A stretch of DNA of 64,000 nucleotides from Lates calcarifer (Eukaryota > Chordata > Actinopteri > Centropomidae): positions 13,206,543 through 13,270,542 of the forward strand of contig NC_066844.1 in the NCBI RefSeq assembly GCF_001640805.2, written 5' to 3'. The notes under the pieces are model-generated. The model was not told where the DNA came from, did not search any database, and saw only the letters and a program-made list of their open reading frames with translations. Of the stretch, positions 36,695-48,409 are shown in pieces. The first letter of the stretch is position 1; the number at the start of each line of letters is the position of its first letter. Both the position numbers and the translations under genes were made by a program.

Positions 36695-38521
36695 AGCATA
36701 CTAAAGTTTCATTGCAAGTTTGCTTTTCTTTCCTCAGCTGCCCTCTTCCTCTTTTTCCAGTAAAGTTAATGTTAAACATTTGTTTACTTGACGTATCCCC
36801 ATGTGTTGCCCCTAAATTATGTTTGCATGATCATGCTTTGCACTTTTGCTGGTAAGGACATTTTCTTTTTATCACCTAGGCATACCTAATGTTTTAGTAA
36901 ATGCGCAACCTCCTGAGGAGATTCACTTAGTTACTTAGGGATTACAGCTTTGCTAGAGTGTTCGCAGATGTGGAAAAAACTTAATTACTCTGAGTTCGTT
37001 TTAAAGGCTCTTGCAGACAAAATGTGAAAACACCTTTAAAATCCATCAATTTGTTTTGAGGCTTGTGGCAGATTCTGTGTAATATAGGTGGATGGAACAG
37101 CATGTGATATGTTTTTATTTGAAAAATCACTGTCATATTCAACTCAGTTTTCACTTAATGGCCAACTGTCTTCTTGTTGACAGTAACAGCTCTAGTCACT
37201 ATAATTTGGAGGCATGTGTTGCTAATGCTGCTGTGACACAGTGCAGGAGCACACATTCCAGCATGGCCTGACCTGCACATGATGGTCTTTTTAGCCTATA
37301 TGGCAGTCCGGACACTGTACATGCCAATAATATCTGCTTTATATTTAGTCCCACTATGCCGCAGCATACTGGAGTGGCAGCTGAAATTATGTTACCTCAT
37401 AACTCCCCTCTAAGTCCTGCTTAAAAAAACAGATTAAGAGCTGACTCTGTGAGTTTCCCAGAGTTCTTCATGTCATGTTGCTACTGAGTAAGAGGCCCAC
37501 TGGTGTATTAATTTACACAGGACAACAGTTTGTGAGAGGGAAGGGCTGGTGGCTCTTCTTTGAACTGGTCACCTCTGGTCTTTTGGCTGGCTAAGCCTCG
37601 GAGAGTGGTGAATTATAGGGTCGAACTACTACAGGAGAATATCTAGGGGCAATTTTTTATATTTAAATAGTCACTGTTTAAGCTAATATTAACGTTACCT
37701 TCATAGACCGACAGGATAAGCAGCTTCATAGCTCAAGATTCAGATCTTTTACAGTGACATGCTAAAAAATTCTTACAGTCTACTCAAAAGACAGCTATAA
37801 ACCAGAAGATTCAAGCAACAGTGTTTACCCGCTCTCTGTCATTTACACTCAACCCTTATGAAGCTAATGTTATCTGTTAACTACCTGTCAGAGTTTGACA
37901 GTTACCTGGGAGGTTTATTTAGAGAAAGAGTCACCACTCCTTTTTTCTTTTTGAGTGATGAGCAATGTTATCTTTCAACTAAGCCATCTTGGCACAAGAA
38001 TTAATAGTGGAGACTCTTGATATGTAGAGAGCTTATTAACTAGAGAACAGCTAATACTGTAGTCTCTTTTTTTTGTTTGGATAATTCACAGAATTAACAT
38101 CAATTAGCTACAGCTGAGTACAATTAGCCAGCAATGGTTGTCATTATAGGTGGTGAAATCTACAGTTTAATTTTCTACTGTTTGTAAGGTGTATAACAGT
38201 CAGTTACATTTTAGCTCTTGTAGCTTGAAATTTTTCTATAAAAAGTGAATACATTTTTCACTTATACTTTACATCACCCCTTAATATTTAGGGAATAGTA
38301 TTATTAACTTTCTCTTGCCCCTACACCTTGCTCTATTTGTAATTGTATGTATTTCATCACCTCTATATCTACTAATTAGAGGATATTTTTTCCAGTTCTG
38401 TTCCTCCTCTTTAAGCACCCAGTTCAACCATTCTGTCGCTCACCTTGAGTTAATAATAGATTATTATGAATAACCTCCTGCCATCTCTTTGTTCACATGT
38501 CTCTCCTCTGTCTGTCTGTAG

Positions 38522-38608
38522 GACGACGAGACTAAAAGCGTGACGGTTGTCCTTCTTCGTGAGGGCGGATCTCTGGGTTTTAACATCATAGGAGGAAGGC
38601 CATGCGCG
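38522..38608 (+). CDS. pdzrn3: pdzrn3 exon 2: start of PDZ domain 1
   Basis: Eighty-seven bases, 29 codons, phase 0 at both ends. The acceptor is ctgtctgtag and the donor is GCG|GTAGGT. The translation begins [20 protein letters not shown] and continues NIIGGRPCA. This matches the PDZRN3 linker (EETKS) and the first strands of PDZ1, including the carboxylate-binding loop L-G-F at about residues 256-258 if exon 1 is counted as 238 codons. The PDZ1 domain is expected to bind C-terminal peptides of membrane proteins. In the frame produced by the exon 1 frameshift, the stop TAA at 38533-38535 would be met. Confidence 0.93.
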
Positions 38609-39256
38609 GTAGGTTAAAAGCCGAGTGTCTTGGAGGTTTCATCTCCCCCGGTGATCAGCCAAGTGTCATATAGCAACCTAGGAATGAATAGCACATACTT
38701 AAAGCACCATAAGCATTCTCTGTACTGACTGACACAGCTTAAGACAGTCATGCATGTGTTTTCCAGTCTGTGGATAGATGGACCGCATCTATCAAGTTTT
38801 ATTGTGTTTATATATTGGTCTGGTTTAGTGGATTTGGCATCACAGATTAAAAAAACTATAATTAGTTTTATGAGAGTTAAATCTGGGATTATGGCTTTGA
38901 CCGCGGTTGTTTTGTCTCTAATTGAGGGGATTTTGGTGGTGAGATAAACACAGAGGAGAGGAAAGGGTCTTTTATCCCGCCCTGAACCTTTCACAGCCAC
39001 TATGTTTTCTGCCTTGAGGCTCTTGAAGTGAAAGTCATTAATGATGCCACTTGCTCTGCTGAATGAAGCGTTGAAAATATCTCAACACTGGTCACAACTC
39101 TATCCTCCGTACATGTATCTTCTCTCTGCAAGGTCCTATTGAAATGTTATTCCCCCATATCCGTTTCACCGGGACTGTACTCAACTGTTACATTGCCTTT
39201 CTTTCCACAGCCACAGTGACGCACTTTTCTGAAGTGATATAGATTATCATAGTAAA

Positions 39257-39285
39257 ACTTTTTATAGCGGGAAACTATAAAAAGT
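39257..39285. repeat. Perfect 11-bp stem, 7-nt loop inverted repeat
   Basis: ACTTTTTATAG (39257-39267) pairs exactly with 39275-39285 around cgggaaa. It is AT-rich and isolated in intron 2. Confidence 0.8.
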
Positions 39286-40011
39286 GCTTTTTTTTTCTTA
39301 CCCGACTCCATGGTCTTGTAGATTTGCAACCTTTCTTACTGTTGTGACAGAACCTATGCATCAAACTCAACCATAAGAGAGCAGAGATAATACTTGGCTT
39401 TTGCTTTCCCTTACTAACCTCAAATCAACAGTCTGTGTAAGAAGGTATTCATTAAAATGGAAATAGGTAATATCCCTGTAACCTTTGACCCAAGTGTTTT
39501 ATGTGGCTGTAATTTTGGCATGGCTTGGTAAGAGCAATCAGCTGCCAGGTTTTGTGGTCTTTAGAAGGGCTAGTTTGTCCACAGCTCTCAAGATAGTCAT
39601 AATTGTAAGGCAAAGCAGTGAGCTTGTTGAAGCATTACTGCAAATTCACTGTATGTGATACCCCTGAAAGAGGAAGCAGACCAGAAATTATTAATTAGTT
39701 AGCACTGTGACTGAGGTTTCTTTAAGTATCCCATTAAATTGTATTTCTGCTGCAGAGCTCAGCAGGGGTGTAAAACATGTTTCATGTGGTTTTACAGAGT
39801 GAAAAGGGTAATGTTAACAACAGTTTTTAATTTTTTAAAGCCAGTGTTCGCTCTGGATCTGTGGTCAGGGCTGCTGTGATGGATGCAGACTATATCATGT
39901 TAATGCATGTCAACATTTAGGCCCTTTTGCAGGCCAGGGTCAACCCTTCAGGCCTGGGAAGCATCTAAAGTTAAAGCTAACCTCTAAGTCTCAACACTCA
40001 AGGACAGGGTT

Positions 40012-40345
40012 AAAGGGTCAGTTTACCCAAATTACAAAAAGGCATATTTTTTTCTAATTCCCTCCACTGGTGTCTAATCATCCAGATATTTTTGGTTTCA
40101 TGTGCCTAGATTTTGAGATATCTGCCCCTGAAATTGCTGCTTCCTCTGAAAACTGCTGACATTGAAAACTGGTAAATTACTCCTGGAAAAAGATGCTGCT
40201 ATTCATTGCCATTCACTTGTAATTTTTCAGTGTTTTAAGCTGCACAAACCAAATTTAATTCACTCCAATTTTATTGGGATGGCAGCAGAAGTTTCAGAGT
40301 GGGATGCCTTCAGCATTAAAGGGGAAACTATTTGAATGGTTAAAC
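40012..40345 (+). repeat. Degenerate interspersed repeat ('GGGTCAGTTTACCCAAATTAC' type)
   Basis: The start 'aaagggtcagtttacccaaa', then 'catatttttttctaattccc', 'atccagatatttttggtttc' and 'gattttgagatatctgcc' match a fish repeat I know from memory, usually with 'cagttcacccaaattac'. The right boundary is approximate and no target-site duplication is seen. Confidence 0.5.
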
Positions 40346-40664
40346 CACGCGTGTAGGGTGAAAAAAGGGTTAAAAACAAGTTTTTAGTTTTTTTGTTATG
40401 ACTTTATGGGCTCAGACTGGGATCAGAATTAATTTGGTTGGTGTGTGTGCAACCCATGTGAATGTCCACACAAAGTTTTGGAGATTTAAAAGTAGTTTAC
40501 CAGTGTTATTCAACACTAACTTTTAACACTTAGTTTGTTTAGATGTCAGCATTAAATTTAGCAAGGTTTAAAAGATGTTGTGAAAATGTATACACCACTG
40601 TCCTCCTGTCCACTTGGCCTGGCTTTTATTATTTCCCAGATACCAACCGCTATTTATTTTACAG

Positions 40665-40772
40665 GACGATAATGACAGCACTTCAAACGAAGGGATCTTT
40701 GTATCCAAGATCGTCGAGAATGGTCCAGCGGACAAGGAAGGAGGCCTTCAAATCCACGACAGAATAATAGAG
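40665..40772 (+). CDS. pdzrn3: pdzrn3 exon 3: middle of PDZ domain 1
   Basis: One hundred and eight bases, 36 codons, phase 0. The acceptor is tttattttacag and the donor is GAG|GTATGT. The translation [20 protein letters not shown] and then [16 protein letters not shown] follows the PDZRN3 sequence, with the conserved EGIFVSKI and [10 protein letters not shown]. It supplies the middle strands and the first helix of PDZ1. The natural continuation 'VNG' should open exon 4, which is not seen in this window. Its short neighbouring open frames are out-of-phase readings of the same exon. Confidence 0.93.
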
Positions 40773-43700
40773 GTATGTGGCCTACACTGTAGTGTCTCCT
40801 GGAGGAGGAAAAACAGAAGTTGATATATTATGGATGTGGAACTTGGATTATGTGTCAGCTGCTGTCTGCCCTATAAAAATGACGACAGCAAGGAAGCACA
40901 AGATCATCGCCCAGTATTTCTGTTCCAGTGACCACGGGCAATTTTTAAAAAAGCAGCAAATATGACACATCAAATGAGCATTTACATTTACGTTGCTTCT
41001 ATTTCAGCTCAAGAAAGTAAATCCTGTAGACAGTTTAAGTTTCAGCATATACTTCTACCAATCAACGCTCAGGCGAAGGCTCTGTTAAGTGGGGCATCGC
41101 TGCACATAGGCCGAGATAAACCTGAGGCGAGGATGTCTGTCTTTGGTTTTGCTGAGTGAGAAAGAGCCCTGTGTTCACTTCCTAGCTGACAAATCCCTTA
41201 TGACAGAGCTGCCGTGTAGCATCCTCCTCTCGCCTTTAAACAGAATCTCGTGTGGAAAGGCCAGCTCACCCTGAGGTCAACTTCAGGGATGCGTTGAAAA
41301 ACTCAACATCACAAAGGTTGCTTTTATAGAACAGTTGTCAGCCAGAATCTTACACAATGGCTGCATTGAACGGAGAGGTTTATGTGGATTACAAGTGTGT
41401 ATTACCCCGTGCCGCAGGATGACAAATATGGTTTGTCGCAGGCTTTATTGTCAAACCTCAGTGAAATTGCCCTGGAGCATTTTGACCAGCACATTGCTCA
41501 CAGAGATGTTTGTGGAAAGTGTTTACAAGAAAAGAAGACTCCAACATCTGGTCTCTGTTGATTGCTCTATCCTGTCATTCACGCAGTTGAATGCTAACTA
41601 CTTACAAAAATGCCACAAGTCATCTGGCACAAGCCTCACCCTGTGGTTCTAAATAATGTGGTTTTAAGTATGGCAGCACCGTAACTAAGATGTGACATGT
41701 TAGTCCTCATTTATAATCACTTCAAGTAACACAATCAAGTGTCTTAAAGCTCTCTGCAACTTGAGATTTGTCATGAGATCCCCCTAACAAAGGACAGGTT
41801 GAACCAGCAATTCACTGGGATCCTGGTGACTTGAGGCCAAAAAGAGACTGCAATTGGGGCACTAGCTGATGAGCGAAGAGAGATTGGCTCACATGTCACA
41901 TGAATGTGCATGTGTGGAAGTGTGTCTTTGCATGCAGTGGCTGGTTTTATGAGCTTGTGTGCATGTGTTCGCCAAGGTGTGTATGAGTGCAGGAAGGTTG
42001 GGGAATCATGTTAATGGGCCAGATGTTGCTGTATTTGGTTACTTGAGAAGATATCTTGTGTAGGATTTAGTGTTAAGATAGCCACTCACAGCCATTCATT
42101 ACCGTGAAAAAGGAAACTATTTTGCTTTGGGATAATGCTTCACTTGTTTTTGTTGTCTTGTTTTTGAGCTATTGTGAATGAAGTCACGAAATCTCTAACT
42201 AAAACATATGAGCAGAGAGGACACGAAGAGCCTTAGGAGGTATCAAAGCACCCTATTACGTGACCTTTTCTTTTCAAGCGATTAGGGGTTACTAGACAAA
42301 AACCAACAAAATAAATCATTCAGCCACTGAAAGAGAAATGTATAGACAGTTCAGAGATGTTGTTCCACATTGGTGCTTTTCATTGGATAGGAAACTTGAT
42401 AGTGGAGGTGGTTCATATTTCGAAGACTCCCTCTTTGTTAGGTCCAAGCAAAAAGAAAAGTTCCATGTCATGGTTTTTCAGACCACAACATAAAACTCAA
42501 AAGTCATAACATGTTTGCAATTGAGGGGGTTGCATCTTTAACCTCAGGTGACTGGATCCATGAACTCGGTGATTTATAGTGGTGAATCAAAGAAATTTAA
42601 TCCCAAGCACCTAGAGGCAGTTTCATCTTCATGTTTTGAACTTGTGGGTTGAAACCAACAGTTTGTAACTTTGTCCTATTTAACATCCTGTGTGGGATGC
42701 TGTGCATTAGAAAAGCAGAAGCTTTCAAATCTGGTTTCTCATCACACCTCTCAGGAAGTTTTTTTTTCTTCAGGCAAATGCTGTATGTTATCAGCAGCTG
42801 TCACATATTAGATGTATAGAAAATGTTTTAGTACATGATTGTTGGTTTTTACAGGGAAGATATCCAAGTATACTGGATGTAATGTACTCAGGGAAACCAC
42901 AGTTAACCATAGATTAAGAAAATGGTTAAGTCCATGGTCCTTTGAGAATGACTGCTACGAGAATGTGTAAACATCAAACAGGATGTGAGGTTGTCTGTTG
43001 TTTTCTGTGTGATGTAGCAAACAGTTACTTTCATTATCACTCTACATGTTGATTATTTCTCAGATTCATCTTTTGTTCCCCAAGCCTAGGGTGATATCTT
43101 GAAATTGCTTTTGAAAACAATGTAAAAGATCAATTATCAATCAGTCAATTTTCTATTGATCATATAATCCATTAATTGACTAAGTGCTTCAGCATGATTT
43201 GGGATTATAAAAGCTGAAAGGCTGAGTAAGCTTTTGTGGGTTGAAGTTGAAATGTTTACCTCCAGGGTTTTAAACGCCAACATTCTATCAGCATTCCATT
43301 TGGTGCTTGGTATGTACTGCACAGTGTTGCTGTCTGAAAAACCAAAAATGAGCTAAAAGAGGCTAAAAGTCTTTGTAGATCTTTGTAGATTAGAGAGTTT
43401 GGTGATAATTCTCAGTGGGTTTGTTATCATCAATGACCTATTTCACATTATACATAGCCAGTTGAGGTATTATTAATATAAAAAAATATTTATGAGTGCA
43501 GCTTTGAAAATAAAATTCAGAAACAAGGTGAAATAATGTGTCATTTTTAGCATCAACACCGTCTTTTTCCATGACAGTGGAATGGAAAATATTAGCTTTT
43601 TTCTCAAACACACGAAATGTGATTTACAAGCCAACAGAGGCGATCATTTAGACAGCCATTCAGACACATAGCATAATGCTGACATGGGGATTGAACGCTC

Positions 43701-46700
43701 TGCAAAGGGACAATCACATTACATGGAGCAGTGAAAAGCATGTTCACCTGTGGAGGCAGCAAAACCACAGCACTGTCAACAGCCACAGAGCTGTTTTGTC
43801 TTCCTGTAGTAGAGGTGTTAGTTCCAGTAAGTCTATATGGATGTAACATGTACATGATGATCCACAGCTCATCCTTCTATAACAGGCTCTTAGCGGGGGA
43901 GTGTGATGGCAGATGGCTGTCCTCTAACTGAGCTACAGGCTGGTATGATTCAGCACATGAATGCCTCCTTGTTCAGCCAGACATTTTTCTCATAAAAACG
44001 TAGAGCTGTGTTTGCTTTTGCTCCGCAAGCTGAAAAATCTTAGCACTCTGGTCAGGATCTGCCCATGTTTGCCACCAGGATTTGATAAATAAGTTCTGAT
44101 TCTCTTTAACAGTGGGATTGGTCTGGTATAAAGGGCTTTGCTCTATAGCCATGGCTTATTCTCTAATCATATCCTCAGATAGCTGATTGATTGTAGACTT
44201 CCATGTTATTAAGAAAATGTTTACATGTTTACTGTTGTGTAATCCCAGCATTCCAGTCTTGTGTCTTACTTCATATTGAGCAATGCTGGAAGTCCAGCAA
44301 GAGTTTGTTACCTTGTATTTTCCCACAAAAATGAATTTTTTCAAGCCTCTTTACTTGTACAATATGACTAAGCCAATGTCACAATCCTAAAATGACCGTG
44401 CCTGAGCTCTCAGGGTGAAGGGGATGTTTTCTGTGTGGGCTTCTGAGTGTGAAAATAGAAGGAGAATGGAGACGCCAGGGCTGCTGTTGTAAATGACGCC
44501 TTGTAAATCCTCAGCAAACATTCTTAGGTCGCAGAGGGTGAACAGCAACAACTACTTTAAAATAAATTGACATTGGGAGATGCCAGTTCTAATATGGAGG
44601 ATGGGGTTGCGTGTGTTTTTGGGTTGGGTGGGGGGTCACCAGCAGGAAAGTGTCCCAGCAAAGACAATGTTTATATAATTATATAAACTGGATGTCAATT
44701 GAATTGGAAAGTGAAGATTGGAAGGCTAAAATTCAACAGAACAATGTTTTTATTCAGTGTCAACTACTCCATGTGACAGGGAATCTTAAAATGTGGACCA
44801 AAAATAGCAGTTTTGTAGCAGATGATGCAAGTTGGATTGGCTGGTTCATTTAATCTGTTTGAAATGCATAATGCTTTTGCCTGATTACCTTGAGGAAGAG
44901 CAGGAGGAATGTGGTGGAAATTGCCAGGGGTCACAATCAAACCTGTCTGAAATGCAAAATAGGCTGAATACAGCTACTTTATTGGCAGCAAGAACACTAA
45001 AACACTAGTCCTGAGATGCCCAGATCAGCTTTATTATGTTTGACACAACCTGTTCCCATGTTCACATTGCTACAGTTTATACTGATTATCAAAAAATCGA
45101 TGGGCTTTCTTAAATTTTGTAGATGTTTAATATTTGAGAAAATTTACTTTATTTACTTAGTACTGCAAAATAGTGCATTTTATCTTGAATTGCCACATTA
45201 TCTATATTTAGAATATGCAACTGTGACACTCTTGAATGCAGCACATCTGCAGTTTCTTACTTGTCACTAACTGTATGAGTTTGCGAGGTTACCCACAGTG
45301 AGCCACTAAACACCTCAACCCTCCCCGCAGTTACTTAAGTATCAAGTCACGAGGCCACAGACAGCTTAAAACCCAGCCAGATAGCACTTAGCAGTGACTG
45401 ACAGAAATGTGAAGTGAGCTCCGTTGGAGGCGGGTCCGAAGCATGCATGTCAATGAGCCTTTATTCCTCTTTGGTGTCAGGGCCTCCATCCAAGGCAAGA
45501 GGGAGTGAGATAATTTGAGAGCAGTTTTGTGAGAAATTGGAAACAAAATGCTGTCTTTTGCATTATATTTCAGATGTTACTCTGATCCCTGGAAGACCGT
45601 AAAGACAAAAAAGTGTAGTTTTACTATAGCTGATTCAATAAGTGTTCTTTATGCATTTCATGGCATGTTATACAACCCTCAGGAGTAATTCTACTACAAA
45701 ACGTTCAGCTTGGGTGTGAATTAAATTGTGTACTTGATGGTTCCACTGATGATTATTGTATTCAGCCTTGGTTTTTGGAGTATTTATGCTGAATCTGACA
45801 GCTGTTTTCAGTGCCTAAAGGTGTATTTAGGATGTCATTAGTCTTCCTGGAGAAAAAAAAAGTCAGGTTAGAAACAGAATGGTGCGATTGACACAACCCC
45901 ACTGTCACTAATAAATCGTCGCAGCACATGGCATCCTCAGCAGGATGTGAGCCAAAAGTTCCCCAGGCGTTATTTCTGACCCGGAGGGCAATGAGGAACA
46001 GACATAGAAGTTATTTCCCTAAGGGGGATCACATGTTGTTTGGCATTCTGAGGCAAGAAGCACGCCTTTGTCAGGCCCTTTATTAGATTTTGGCCCCTGT
46101 GCAGACAGTGTTTATTCCCAAGATGGGCAAGCAGAGTGTGGCCCCGCTCTGTTGCTCCTGTCTGGCCCTGAACAGGATGAATCCACCCCAAGCTATGCGG
46201 GCCAATCAGGGCAGTGAGCCACATTCCTGTGCCCCGTGGTCCAGCTGAGGCAGGAGCAGGACATTAAAACAAATCTAACTTTAAAGAGTCCATAATCAGC
46301 TTCTGGTGGTACCCACTGCCCTATGCAGAGCTGGTTTTAAGAAGTGAGGACAAGCAAATCTTTGTTTTCCTACTGCTCCATATGGAGGGGGGAAATTGGG
46401 GGGGGGTGTTTAAGATGTGGAGTCGTCTCAGTCTAGAGATGGTGTGAGGTGAGCTTATGCTTTGCTCGAGCCAGAAAGCTGCTTTTGTGTCTGTCCCTCC
46501 CCACACACAGAATATTGTATTTTCCACTCAGCTTGCGTCCTCAAAGGCGAGCCGGCGCTTCATGATTTTTGTGGAGACATACAGTCTGGGCCCACTGTAA
46601 ATGTGTTTGCTCTGCTCCAACACAGTCTCAGCCAGCTCCTTGTTCATTGGAGCTAGTGGGTTAATTTATGGCTCCTAAAAGGTTTAAAGGGGGCAGAAAT

Positions 46701-47119
46701 AGACAGGTGTAATTAAGGCTAATTTTCCTGCCAATCAATCACTAGGCTTGTGTAAATGGATCAGCAACAATCAGCTCAGGTTGCTCTGCCAGCTGCTTCT
46801 CATGTCAGCCCCTGACTCCCAAGCACAGACTACCCACCGACTCCTAATTAACTACCCTCAATTAAACCCTAATAGGCTGATTAACAGACCCTTAGTTGTG
46901 CTGTAATGGCCCGTCGTTTCCTCCCAGTCCCCCTCTGAAATGCATCCTGACTGCAGCATGTTAATCACCGCCCACTCCCTCTCTGCCTCTCTCTCTCTCC
47001 AACTCTGTCCTTACAAGTGTCTCTCTCCCTCTCCCTCAGCAGACTTGAATTCCAGAGACAAAAAGTTTGATGCCATTTTAGATAAACACAGAAAAATAAA
47101 GAAATAGCTGACACATACT
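40773..47119 (+). other. pdzrn3: pdzrn3 intron 3, first part
   Basis: The intron opens at GTATGT (40773). Phrases at about 43130-43200 ('cagtcaattttctattgatc', 'aatccattaattgactaag') look like a degraded copy of the hAT-like repeat at 48172-48409. A 20-bp AT palindrome lies at 44669-44688. A TAAT-rich stretch, possibly a conserved non-coding element, lies at about 46640-46960. A CT-rich tract lies at about 46975-47040. No exon 4 is recognised. Confidence 0.6.
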
Positions 47120-47121
47120 TA
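47120..47121. repeat. Left TA target-site duplication
   Basis: The dinucleotide TA next to the left inverted repeat of the pogo-like element, mirrored by TA at 47716-47717. Confidence 0.8.
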
Positions 47122-47715
47122 CCGTATTTTTTGGGCTATAAAATGCACCGGATTATAAGGCGCAATATTAATTAACATGTCAATAACGTGTCAATTTTCA
47201 TACATAAGGTGCATCGGATTATAAGGCGCAGTAAGCGAAACAAAACGCAGGTTCATCTTCTTGCTTCCTCCACTTCCATACCATTGAATCATTAATGTTG
47301 AATCCTCTCGCAGCTGCTCTGTTCCCATGTTCTAATGCGTGGCTGATAGCCTTTAGTTTGAAATCTGCTTCGTAAGCATGTCTCTTAACAGGTGGCATTT
47401 TGGGGTCCTTATACACACACCATAATATTACCGTATGTTGAAGCACAGTACTGGTACGTATTACTCCGCGAGGCTCCTGACTATGGTAGCTGTAATGCTC
47501 CGCTAATCCATCAAGTAGTGCGGCTCTGTAGCTTACCAAAGTCGTACTAAAACATTTTGACAGATTTTTGAGCGCCGTGTACCACATAAAATCGGTTCGA
47601 GGTCAGTGAACACAACCAGAATTAATACATAAGGTGCACCGGATTATAAGGCGCACTGTTGATTTTTGAGAAAATTAAATGATTTTAAGTGCGCCTTATA
47701 GCCCGAAAAATACGG
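47122..47715. mobile_element. TA-flanked pogo-like MITE, 594 bp, with transposase N-terminus
   Basis: The terminal inverted repeat ccgtattttttgggctataa differs at one of 20 bases from its mirror (47696-47715). TA dinucleotides flank both ends, as in the Tc1/mariner/pogo superfamily. The subterminal motif ggattataaggcgca occurs three times (about 47150-47164, 47216-47230 and 47640-47654). The interior carries an open frame on the minus strand that starts a helix-turn-helix DNA-binding domain and is cut off. The element is therefore an internal deletion derivative that needed transposase in trans. The near-identical termini suggest fairly recent activity. Confidence 0.85.
47219..47398 (-). pseudogene. 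Truncated pogo-like transposase, N-terminal HTH only
   Basis: Starting at the ATG at 47398, the translation opens MPPVKRHAYEADFKLKA and continues with an HTH of the Brinker/CENP-B type (ALEHGNRAAARGFNINDS, VWKWRKQEDE). This is the DNA-binding head of pogo-like transposases from memory. After about 50 residues the frame runs straight into the subterminal repeat of the element and stops at 47219-47221, so the DDE catalytic domain is missing. The upstream part of the longer open frame (to 47587) has no family resemblance and is not included. Expression is not shown. If translated, it could bind the element ends but not cut. Confidence 0.7.
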
Positions 47716-47717
47716 TA
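47716..47717. repeat. Right TA target-site duplication
   Basis: TA directly after the right inverted repeat of the pogo-like element. Confidence 0.8.
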
Positions 47718-47950
47718 TTTTCGAAAACATATATGCCAGTGTGACCAATTTAAGATTTACATAACTTTTTAACAAAATTAGGTGCCTTGTAAATTAATTA
47801 AAACTATTAGGACAAACTGTAAAATTGCCTTGTTGGAGGCAGTCCCCAAACCACACATCAGTGTTGCTAGCAGTAATAGACTTGAGCTTCTGAGTTCTTT
47901 CTTGACCTTGCAAACAGCATTTGACACAAGAATCTAACCTTGATGTCCAT

Positions 47951-47978
47951 GTAGTAACTGTTCTGTAGTAACTGTTCT
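47951..47978. repeat. Exact 14-bp tandem duplication
   Basis: gtagtaactgttct occurs at 47951-47964 and again at 47965-47978 without a gap. It is a small local duplication in intron 3. Confidence 0.9.
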
Positions 47979-48171
47979 ATCACATGGTCTTTCAAATGTC
48001 ATTTTTTTAGTCCATATTGACCTTAATGTTGGTGACTTTTAAGAGCAACAGAATGCAACTAAATGTACCTCGAGGTGAGATTGTTTTTTCATTTGAGTAT
48101 GGAATAGTTAAGTATGGAAGTGCAGTATTTAGTCTTCAACATCATATCCATATATTTTTGAATAAAAATAT

Positions 48172-48409
48172 TAGAGCTGCAAATTGTCGACTGACAAAAA
48201 TGCAATCTGCAACCAATGTGATAACTGATTAATCACTTTAGACCTCTGTTCCACAAAAATACCAAACATTTGCTGGTTCCAGCTTCACAAAAGTGAGAAT
48301 TTGATACTTTTGTTTGCAGTAAGCCAAACATTTTGAATTTTACAAAAAGACAATTAATTGCAAAAATAATTGGCCATTTAATTGATAATGAAAATAATCA
48401 TTAGATGTA
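48172..48409. mobile_element. Truncated hAT-like MITE ('TAGAGCTGCAA ... AAAATAATCATTAG')
   Basis: The left end 'tagagctgcaaattgtcgac' and the interior 'catttgctggttccagcttc' match a very common teleost repeat whose usual ends are TAGGGCTGCAAC and its inverse. The right end 'gataatgaaaataatcatta' stops short of the expected terminal inverted repeat. No target-site duplication can be assigned. Its right edge overlaps the start of the 214-bp tandem duplication. Confidence 0.65.

Larger units (their letters stand above)
32847..38521 (+). other. pdzrn3: pdzrn3 intron 1 (about 5.7 kb)
   Basis: Bounded by GTAAGC at 32847 and by a pyrimidine-rich acceptor ending in TAG at 38521. Inside are a C-then-T homopolymer at about 33238-33262, a short repeat of ggtcataagtca at 33904-33948, a hairpin at 36661-36694 and an AT-rich stretch with TAAT words at about 36180-36480. 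The open frame that runs from exon 1 into this intron to 32950 is read-through. I see no other exon. Confidence 0.85.
38609..40664 (+). other. pdzrn3: pdzrn3 intron 2 (about 2.1 kb)
   Basis: Bounded by GTAGGT at 38609 and by a T-rich acceptor ending in ACAG at 40664. It holds an interspersed repeat at about 40012-40345 and an 11-bp perfect hairpin at 39257-39285. No exon is seen between the flanking exons, whose PDZ1 residues join without a gap. Confidence 0.85.
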
